A DNA stretch of 42,594 nucleotides from a virus. The notes under the pieces were generated by a model that worked only from the letters and a program-made list of their open reading frames with translations, made no database searches and was not told the DNA's origin. The stretch lies in the IMG/VR virus record IMGVR_UViG_3300048694_000741, positions 1 to 42,594 of that record; one strand, written 5' to 3'. Both the position numbers and the translations under genes were made by a program. This document shows positions 35,994 to 42,594 of the stretch, one piece after another (the first letter of the stretch is position 1; every line of letters begins with the position of its first letter).

Positions 35994-37790
35994 GTGGCTA
36001 ATTCTTCTATAAGCTCTCTTGATTTAATATCCCTTGACTTCGATGGTCTGAAAACCGATCTTAAGCGGTTTATGAAGTCTCAATCTCAATTCAAAGATTA
36101 TGACTTTGAATCATCTGCTATGAGTGTATTGTTAGATGTTCTCGTTTACAATACAACAAAAAACATCTTCTTTTACAACATGGATATCTCTGAGAGCTTC
36201 TTAGACAGTGCTCAGATGCGCGATAGTGTGCTATCCAGGGCTAAGGATTTAAACTATACCCCAAGGTCCGCTAGATCGGCCAAGGCCCGTGTAGCCGTCT
36301 CTTTTAAGGCTACAGGAGAGAGTCAGCCTTACGTTATCTCAAAGGGCTCAGGATTTGGTACAGTTATCAAAAATGAGAGTTTCTTTTTCACCATACCCGA
36401 AACGTTAACGGTTGCATCTGCCAATACATCATTCTCATTCGAGACAGATATATATGAAGGTGTTTACATAAAGGACACGTATATATTCCCTTCTAATGTA
36501 GATAACAAACGTTTCAGAATCAACAATAAAAATGTTGATACCAATAGTCTTTCAGTTGTTGCCTTTGAGGATAACACCTTAGTTGGTCAAAAATATACTC
36601 GGGCCACAACTCTACTAGGTCTTAATGAGCTATCAAAGGTTTATTTCTTACAAGCCTCAGAGAATGGTTATTATGAAATCCTATTCGGAGATAATAATAT
36701 TGGAAGACAACCAAAAGCAGGGTCTACTATAGTATTAGACTATAGAGTCTCAACAGGTAGTAAGGCCAATGGTGCAAAGTCATTTACCCAAAACTTTGAC
36801 CCCACTGGAGAAGTTTCAGAACTTATTGATAATGTGGTTGTGGAGACACTTTCAAATGGTATAAATGGGTCCGAACCTGAGAGCATCGATTCTATCAAGT
36901 ATTATGCCCCTAGACACTTTCAGGTACAAGAAAGAGCTATTGTTCCTTCTGATTACGAGGTTATCTTAAAGGAAGAGTTTCCTGAAATAAATGCCGTATC
37001 AGCATATGGGGGAGAAGACGCTAATCCCCCACAATATGGGAAAGTGTTTATTGCAGTTGATCTAAAAGATGTTGAAGGCTTTCCACAATCAAAAGTGGAA
37101 GAGTATACTGACTTCATCAAAAAAAGAACAATGTTAGACCCAATCTTTATTGAGCCTGTTTTTACATATTTTAGAATAGATAGCACAGTCAGATATAATA
37201 TAAATGTTACAACACTATCCCCAAAGAACTTAGGGACATTGGTTAGTAATGTTATAACTGCTTATAATGATGCATACCTAGATGATTTCGCAGTAGAGTT
37301 TAGACGTTCTCCATTTACAACTGCGATTGATGATTCAGATCAATCAATGATATCAAATGTAACTAGAGTTTCATTGTATAAGAAGTTCAATCCAGAGCTT
37401 CAAGTATTTACAGATGCGATATTAGACTTTGGAGTGAAACTTGAGAACCTACAGCAAATTGATATAGACGATGACAACGATCTTCACACATTATCATCAA
37501 CGTATTTTACTTTCAAGGGTATGCGTGCAATCATAAAGGATGATGGTACAGGAGGATTATGGATAACTCATAGTGATTCTGGAATAGACAAGAAAATTGC
37601 TAAAGTTGGGTCTGTTGATTACGATTCTGGAGTAGTTAATATAGAAAGTTTTTATTGCGACTCTTATGAAGGATCAACAATCAAGCTTTATGTAATTCCA
37701 GCAGACGATGATATCATTATACCAAGAGATACCATCGCCTCAATTGAACCCGATGAAATCCATTTGACAGTTGAAACATTGAAGAGATAG
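35994..37790 (+). CDS. 6: Baseplate wedge protein gp6 (J-like)
   Basis: The 598-residue product is the T4 gp6 type. It has FKDYDFESSAMSVLLDVLVY and TTKNIFFYNMDISESFLDSA near the start, the LSRAKDLNYTPRSARSAKAR motif, YEILFGDNNIGRQPKAGSTI, and VQERAIVPSDYEVILKEEFP in the middle. gp6 dimers form the inner ring of the baseplate. Length is close to T4's 660 residues. The start is GTG 35994, with AGGA seven bases upstream. Confidence 0.9.
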   Translation: MANSSISSLDLISLDFDGLKTDLKRFMKSQSQFKDYDFESSAMSVLLDVLVYNTTKNIFFYNMDISESFLDSAQMRDSVLSRAKDLNYTPRSARSAKARVAVSFKATGESQPYVISKGSGFGTVIKNESFFFTIPETLTVASANTSFSFETDIYEGVYIKDTYIFPSNVDNKRFRINNKNVDTNSLSVVAFEDNTLVGQKYTRATTLLGLNELSKVYFLQASENGYYEILFGDNNIGRQPKAGSTIVLDYRVSTGSKANGAKSFTQNFDPTGEVSELIDNVVVETLSNGINGSEPESIDSIKYYAPRHFQVQERAIVPSDYEVILKEEFPEINAVSAYGGEDANPPQYGKVFIAVDLKDVEGFPQSKVEEYTDFIKKRTMLDPIFIEPVFTYFRIDSTVRYNINVTTLSPKNLGTLVSNVITAYNDAYLDDFAVEFRRSPFTTAIDDSDQSMISNVTRVSLYKKFNPELQVFTDAILDFGVKLENLQQIDIDDDNDLHTLSSTYFTFKGMRAIIKDDGTGGLWITHSDSGIDKKIAKVGSVDYDSGVVNIESFYCDSYEGSTIKLYVIPADDDIIIPRDTIASIEPDEIHLTVETLKR

Positions 37791-37792
37791 AA

Positions 37793-38218
37793 ATGGCTAA
37801 CCTAACTCGTAATGAAGCTTTAGAGAGACTAGAAAAACTGCCGTGTAATTATGATGGGTGTTTAACAACTATTCTTCCTTTACAGGAGTTTGATGGATTT
37901 GTGGTATCTGGCGGAAAGCGGGTTGGACGCAATTCCAGTCCGTATAGATGTGAATGGGATTATATGAAAGAGAACGGAATTAAGAAATTAATACCTGTTA
38001 GGGCTATTGTCACAAGACAGTCTAATGTGTCTAAAGAGGCAATTGCCCTAAAAATTAGGGGTAAGTTCCAAGATCATGAGCCTAATTACCCGTATACATA
38101 TCATCATAGAGGTTATTATTATTTGATTGATGGAAACCATAGAGCCATGAAAGCAACGTTATTAGGGCAAGATTATATGTGGGCTTACGTTGCAGATGGC
38201 AGACCATACAGGAGTTAA
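37793..38218 (+). CDS. ParB/sulfiredoxin-like late protein (141 aa)
   Basis: The second half holds a ParB/Srx-type core. It reads LIPVRAIVTRQSNVSKEAIA, then LKIRGKF, and YYYLIDGNHRAMKATLLGQ with the G-N-H-R box. This segment is clearly related to residues 75-150 of the neighbouring 38220 protein (VPVKSIVTSQ, then HYLLDGNHRVAKARLLGQ, then VADARPF), so the two genes are tandem relatives. It lacks the L-x-E leader. A nucleotide-dependent activity on host components is possible but not shown. Confidence 0.6.
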   Translation: MANLTRNEALERLEKLPCNYDGCLTTILPLQEFDGFVVSGGKRVGRNSSPYRCEWDYMKENGIKKLIPVRAIVTRQSNVSKEAIALKIRGKFQDHEPNYPYTYHHRGYYYLIDGNHRAMKATLLGQDYMWAYVADGRPYRS

Positions 38219-38219
38219 G

Positions 38220-40277
38220 GTGTTATCATTCAAGGCGTTCTTAGTCGAGGCTAAAAGAACTAGACCCCAAGCCCAAAAGATTCTCAAAAGAATAACCCCT
38301 CGCCTAGGCAGGGGGTATCATGATGGTGATATATCTACAATCATTCCTCATGAATATTATCCAGCCTTTAGAACGCCAGATGGTAGGGCAATAGGAGATA
38401 ACTATGAGAACCAACATACATACGCAGATACCAAAGGCAAACTGAAAAATGTTCCTGTAAAATCTATTGTAACAAGTCAAAGCACTATTAATTCAGGGGT
38501 CCTTAAAAAGAAAATCCAGGGGAAATGGACAGAACCTCATTATCCAGATATTCCAACTGCCATACATCATAATGGGGTTCATTATCTATTAGATGGAAAT
38601 CATAGAGTAGCAAAAGCTAGATTGCTTGGCCAATCACATATACTCATGAAAGTTGCTGATGCTAGACCCTTTGAAAATGAAGACTATAAGAAAGAATATA
38701 AAAAGAAGTTTCCTGATCCTGTAGATGAGGCATTTGAAAAGAAAACGTATGTCCTTTGGAAAGAGGAAATAGAAACGGCTTATCATCCTGATTTAGATAT
38801 TCAGCCTAATAAGCCGTTTCAATACATTAGGAATACGAAATCAGCAAAGAAATACACGAGGCATTTACAAGATGATCCGTTTGCTCAGAAATTGGAGCCC
38901 GCAGGTAGATACATGCAAGCCTCTAGTATGGTGCCCTCGCATCTTGAACCCCATATGGAAGTTGGAACACATACGTTTACCAATCCCCTCTACATCAAAT
39001 GGGGAGAAAGTGGACTTTACCGTAATCCTGACAACTGGAAACATGTATTAAGCAACCATTACAAAGGAAAGAAAGGGAAGCGGTTATCACAAGCCATTCG
39101 TGATAGTGGGCATGATGGTATTGTTACAGTTGGTTATCACAATGGTAAACCGCATACCAGTGAAGTTGTTGACCTTACAATGTATAGACCCCAAAAGATA
39201 AATGAGAAATGGTCAACAGAAAGATACGAATCTCCTAGAACGGGCAAGAAAATATTTGCCCGTAACCAAACAACCATTGATGGCCATCATGTGGACGTTC
39301 ATTTCTCGGGGACGGGAGATAAAGATTTCAGTGTGAACTATATGGTAAATGGTTCATATTGGAGAAGTCCTAAAATGGACAAGAAAACTGGCCAAAAGAT
39401 TATAGGCCATGTGCACCGCTCCATTATGAGCTTTGCAAGGCACATGAGACCTGCTAGCCTTAACTTCTCCTCTTCAAAGGATAGGAACATAGACCTACAT
39501 GCAAAGCTTTCTGCTAGGCTAGCCAGACGACACAAAGGTAGTGTGGAGACAAGACAGGTGACAGACCTAACGCACCATACAGTCAAGTTTCCAATGACTG
39601 AAAGCGTCAAAGACGTTGAAGACGAAATCAAGGCTCAGCATGGCGTTGATTTAAATATATACCATGATTCAAAGAACAATGACATTCACTTAGCCCATAT
39701 TTCTGTTCCTAAAGGAAAACGAAAACAAGGAATTGGATCAGCGGCAATGAAACATTTAACTGCCTACGCTGATAAACATGGACATAGAATACGTTTGGAT
39801 TTGGCTGATAGAGATTACTCATTCGGGACCACTAGTAAAAATAGATTGAGACGCTTTTATGGTCGATTTGGGTTCGTCAGTAACAAGGGAAGAAACAAGG
39901 ATTTCACGATAAGATCGTCAATGTATAGGAAGCCATCTACAATGACAGAAAGCGTGTCTGATTATATTCCAATTCATAGAGGAGAAAGCGTTCATAATAA
40001 GGCTGGTGGGCCTATGGGCGGTAAGTTTTATTCAACTGATAAAGAATGGGCTAGACAGTTTACACAGACTGGCAGATTGAGCGAAGTAAAAACCAGATAT
40101 ATACACAAGGATCATGTTTTGGATAAGTCCAATGTCTATGCAGGAGATGACATTGAGCCCCATCTACACGAGGCCAAAAACAATGGTTATGCGGCAGTCC
40201 GCTTTCATGAGGGTAATGGAGAGCCACATTCCATCTATGTAATAAATCATTCTAAGCTAAGGTTTACACAAAGGTAA
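38220..40277 (+). CDS. Multi-domain putative injected effector: leader, ParB-like, ART-like, GNAT, ART-like
   Basis: AGGAG at 38210-38214 fixes the start at GTG 38220, giving 685 residues beginning MLSFKAFLVEA, a capsid-targeting-type leader ending L-V-E. A longer frame from 38190 lacks a ribosome-binding site. The order is: ParB/Srx-like (about 75-150, DGNHR); a region with HTFTNPLYIKWG and RDSGHDGIVTVG (about 225-325), reminiscent of ADP-ribosyltransferase-type polyvalent domains; a basic domain (330-445); GNAT acetyltransferase (about 465-570, HISVPKGKRKQGIGSAAM); and a second ART-like end (580-685, GGKFYSTDKEWARQF and NNGYAAVRFHEG). M-T-E-S-V linkers occur at 459-463 and 575-579. T4 packages and injects the ART Alt, and this may be an analogue. 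The ART calls are tentative. Confidence 0.6.
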   Translation: MLSFKAFLVEAKRTRPQAQKILKRITPRLGRGYHDGDISTIIPHEYYPAFRTPDGRAIGDNYENQHTYADTKGKLKNVPVKSIVTSQSTINSGVLKKKIQGKWTEPHYPDIPTAIHHNGVHYLLDGNHRVAKARLLGQSHILMKVADARPFENEDYKKEYKKKFPDPVDEAFEKKTYVLWKEEIETAYHPDLDIQPNKPFQYIRNTKSAKKYTRHLQDDPFAQKLEPAGRYMQASSMVPSHLEPHMEVGTHTFTNPLYIKWGESGLYRNPDNWKHVLSNHYKGKKGKRLSQAIRDSGHDGIVTVGYHNGKPHTSEVVDLTMYRPQKINEKWSTERYESPRTGKKIFARNQTTIDGHHVDVHFSGTGDKDFSVNYMVNGSYWRSPKMDKKTGQKIIGHVHRSIMSFARHMRPASLNFSSSKDRNIDLHAKLSARLARRHKGSVETRQVTDLTHHTVKFPMTESVKDVEDEIKAQHGVDLNIYHDSKNNDIHLAHISVPKGKRKQGIGSAAMKHLTAYADKHGHRIRLDLADRDYSFGTTSKNRLRRFYGRFGFVSNKGRNKDFTIRSSMYRKPSTMTESVSDYIPIHRGESVHNKAGGPMGGKFYSTDKEWARQFTQTGRLSEVKTRYIHKDHVLDKSNVYAGDDIEPHLHEAKNNGYAAVRFHEGNGEPHSIYVINHSKLRFTQR

Positions 40278-40278
40278 A

Positions 40279-42537
40279 ATGGATACACTCGAAAAGACAA
40301 TATCAAACTTCATTGAACAACAATTTCCCGCTGTCTTTCGAGAGCTAGGCCCAACCTTTGTTCTCTTTGTGAAATTGTATTATGAGTGGCTAGAAGAACC
40401 AGACAACGTTTTATATAATACAAGACGATTATACGAATACAGAGACGTTGACGAAACTACAGAACGTTTTCTTATACATTTCAAAGAAACGTATCTCAAG
40501 AATATTCAGCTTGATACTGTTCAGAATACTAGAACTCTAATTAAGCATTCATTAGACTTATACCGATCAAAGGGAACGCAACAGTCAATAGAGTTGCTAT
40601 TCCGTCTGGCATTTGGAACAGATGCCGAAATCTACTATCCCCGTCAAGATATTCTAAAGCCATCCGATGGCTATTGGTTTGAGCCCGAATATCTAGAAGT
40701 AACTCTTAAAGAGACCAATGGTAATTACGTTGGTAAGCAGGTTATTGGGGATAAATCTAAAGCAAAGGCCTTTGTTGAAAAAGCTGTTAGACGATATGGC
40801 AAAGGCCATACTCTAATTGACTTATTGTATATCTCAGCCCGTGAAGGTAACTTTAAGACAGGCGAGACATTATCTCTTCTCAATGACACATTACCAATTG
40901 ATGAAAGAACCTCGATTACAGGTTCTCTTTCTTCATTAGAAATAAGTGTTAATGGGTCTGGTTCTAATTTTGAAGTTGGTGATATTGTTGATCTTGTATC
41001 AAATACAGGAGTCGGCGGTAAAGCTCGTGTTACTGAAATCACAGAAACTACTGGGCAGGTTACAATTGAATTATTGGACGGTGGATACGGCTACAATGCT
41101 AATTCCCTTGTTCTGGTATCAGAAAATATCCTAACCGTTAATGGTCAATATGATTTCAGTCTATTAGAAGAAATCTACCAGCCTTTGGCTAATATCAATT
41201 ATTTAAATTGCACGGGAAGCTTTTCAGCCAACGATCTAATAACAACGTATTATGCAAACGGTTCTTCAAAGGGGACCGCCAGAATCATATCAGTCAATCT
41301 CACTAACACATCAGCAGGTAATCTATATGTTGAAGTGTTAAGTGGTAATGTGCAAGGCAACGCATTTTATACGTCTGGCAATCTTGTTTCAGCCAACCAA
41401 TCTTTATTAGATGGATATGAGAATAAAAGAGCCTCAGGTAATGTTGTTGGATGGGCTTCTAATTCTATATCCAATACAACCAAAATAGGAGTGATGAATG
41501 TAAACAATACATTCCATTCCAATCAAGTGTATTTCTATTCAACTGTCACTAATCACTCTAATAAAGTCGTCTCGGTATCTAAAGGAACTGGATTTACATT
41601 CCAGATATCGAACTCTCTTTTATTTGAAGAGTATGTAACTGTTGATGATGACTTATTAAGTGATTACGTTGATGTTTTATTGAATGCTAATAACTATGGG
41701 TTTCATGGGACAACCCCAAACACCAACTCCAATACTTTATTGTCTGCCATAAACTGGTCAAACACTATATTTGGTAAAATACAAAAGTTAGTAGGTCTAA
41801 ATCCTGGTCAAGATTACAACGATTTTCCGTTCATCTATATCTATGACCCATTAACGGTTCCGTTTGAGCGATATGACCATATATTGACATTGGATCAATC
41901 TCCGTTTCCATTTGAGATTGGAGACCTGATAACTCAGGATGCTACTAGCGCTCGTGGTATTGTTAAGTCGAAAAATACTTCATCAAATACAATTACGCTA
42001 CAGACGTTAAGATTATCAACAGCCAATAATTTTGTCATAACTGGCAATTCAACAACAATAGTATCAGGTGTTAATTCTAATTTCCAGGCTAATGTTATTG
42101 CTGTCAATTTCGACCTGTCTTCAAATGTGTCAGGAAAAAATGCTCTAGTCTCAACTGAATTGAATACTGCTAATGGCGCTGCAACTCTGAAAGTGTTTAA
42201 TTCAGGTGTATCATATAGAGACGGTGAATATCTACAATTTGTTAAGGATGAAAATAGCATTGGGTATGCCTTTGCTAATGTCTCTACTCAGGGAAAAGGT
42301 GAAGGTTATTATAAGATTGAAGGTGGTGTTCTATCAGGTAGTAAGAGATTATACGATGGTCATTATTACCAAGAGTTTTCGTATGATGTAATGTCATCAT
42401 TGACGTTAGATAAATATGAAAAGCTACTAAAAGACGTAGTTCATACCGCTGGATATGCGTTATTTGGAACTATCAAACATAAGAATAATGTTAAGTCAAT
42501 CAAGAAAACAACCCAATCAGCAATAACGGTAACATGA
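40279..42537 (+). CDS. Baseplate wedge-associated virion protein (752 aa)
   Basis: The N-terminal ~150 residues carry a conserved T4-superfamily pattern: FIEQQFPAVFRELGPTFVLF, then KLYYEWLEE, FKETYLKNI, LDLYRSKGTQQSIELLFRLA and AEIYYPRQDILKPSDGYWF. The middle is a series of beta domains with G-x-G-Y-x-x-N and G-D-I-V repeats. The end YYQEFSYDVMSSLTLDKYEK, with HTAGYALFG, is also shared in such proteins. I recall these as wedge or structural proteins downstream of gene 6 in cyanophage and related genomes, possibly replacing T4 gp7 or gp8. It begins right after the effector gene. Confidence 0.7.
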   Translation: MDTLEKTISNFIEQQFPAVFRELGPTFVLFVKLYYEWLEEPDNVLYNTRRLYEYRDVDETTERFLIHFKETYLKNIQLDTVQNTRTLIKHSLDLYRSKGTQQSIELLFRLAFGTDAEIYYPRQDILKPSDGYWFEPEYLEVTLKETNGNYVGKQVIGDKSKAKAFVEKAVRRYGKGHTLIDLLYISAREGNFKTGETLSLLNDTLPIDERTSITGSLSSLEISVNGSGSNFEVGDIVDLVSNTGVGGKARVTEITETTGQVTIELLDGGYGYNANSLVLVSENILTVNGQYDFSLLEEIYQPLANINYLNCTGSFSANDLITTYYANGSSKGTARIISVNLTNTSAGNLYVEVLSGNVQGNAFYTSGNLVSANQSLLDGYENKRASGNVVGWASNSISNTTKIGVMNVNNTFHSNQVYFYSTVTNHSNKVVSVSKGTGFTFQISNSLLFEEYVTVDDDLLSDYVDVLLNANNYGFHGTTPNTNSNTLLSAINWSNTIFGKIQKLVGLNPGQDYNDFPFIYIYDPLTVPFERYDHILTLDQSPFPFEIGDLITQDATSARGIVKSKNTSSNTITLQTLRLSTANNFVITGNSTTIVSGVNSNFQANVIAVNFDLSSNVSGKNALVSTELNTANGAATLKVFNSGVSYRDGEYLQFVKDENSIGYAFANVSTQGKGEGYYKIEGGVLSGSKRLYDGHYYQEFSYDVMSSLTLDKYEKLLKDVVHTAGYALFGTIKHKNNVKSIKKTTQSAITVT

Positions 42538-42594
42538 AATCATTCAAAGATCAGCTATTAGAAATGCGGATGCACGAAAAGGTGCACCATAATA
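42534..42594 (+). CDS. Start of a further protein with an L-x-E leader (runs off the window)
   Basis: ATG 42534 overlaps the previous stop (ATGA). The visible 20 residues read MKSFKDQLLEM and then a His/Lys-rich stretch. M-K-S-F-K-x-x-L-L-E matches the capsid-targeting leaders at 34941 and 38220, with cleavage expected after L-L-E. The rest lies beyond the window. Confidence 0.55.
   Translation, partial: MKSFKDQLLEMRMHEKVHHN

Noticed and set aside
1-42594. CRISPR array, insertion sequence, integrase or attachment site
   Set aside because: I saw no spaced direct repeats, transposase, recombinase or tRNA-derived att repeat. The gene content is that of a lytic T4-superfamily phage.

Overview
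This window is part of the genome of a tailed, contractile (myovirus-type) bacteriophage of the T4 superfamily. The evidence is a large set of T4-type genes: RNase H (rnh), PhoH, the late-transcription coactivator gp33, helicase loader gp59, single-stranded DNA-binding protein gp32, RNA ligase 1, polynucleotide kinase, head-completion nuclease gp4, and baseplate genes 26, 48, 53, 27, 5, 25 and 6. The DNA is AT-rich overall. Several hints point to an alphaproteobacterial host: an H-NS/HvrA-type protein, a secreted protein with an HSWYP..CC..DC motif of a kind I associate with Rhizobiales, and TTGACA-N17 promoters. The host cannot be fixed from sequence alone.

Layout. Positions 1-3665 hold a plus-strand cluster of nucleic-acid genes (rnh 3' end, phoH, an MGME1/RecB-type exonuclease) with small T4-superfamily genes. 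A decayed gene end (about 3672-3860) then runs into an array of four tRNAs, with a fifth at 4736. Positions 4225-9546 hold small early-type genes, two minus-strand membrane-protein genes, a DUF932 gene, and several consensus sigma-70-like promoters and terminators, including a probable small RNA (about 9104-9186). Positions 9547-12401 hold a structured intergenic region, small envelope proteins and a two-domain endolysin on the minus strand. Positions 12450-17421 are an RNA-repair region: Pnkp split into separate phosphatase and kinase genes flanking tRNA-Trp, RNA ligase 1 and a metallophosphoesterase. Positions 17418-19945 carry the 33-59-32 replication and late-transcription block. Positions 19986-22052 hold an H-NS homologue and small, probably early genes.

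Positions 22083-28333 (minus) and 28377-42594 (plus) are two divergent late operons that build the tail and baseplate. They start from a pair of overlapping divergent late promoters of the form CTAAATA at 28342-28370. The minus operon encodes gp4, a tube-like protein, gp26 with a probable programmed -1 frameshift into a tape-measure chaperone extension, and a tape-measure-like protein carrying wall-cutting domains. The plus operon encodes gp48-like, gp53, gp27-like, a central spike split into an OB protein, a beta-helix protein and a PAAR tip, then gp25, gp6 and a large wedge-associated protein.

The most interesting signal is a set of four proteins scattered among the baseplate genes (starts at 31565, 34941, 38220 and 42534). 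Each begins with a short peptide ending in L-x-E (for example SFKAFLVE). This resembles the capsid-targeting, prohead-protease-cleaved leader of T4 internal head proteins and Alt. The largest, 685 residues, joins a ParB/sulfiredoxin-like domain, ADP-ribosyltransferase-like regions and a GNAT acetyltransferase domain, with repeated M-T-E-S-V linkers. I infer a set of packaged, injected effectors, possibly matured as a polyprotein.
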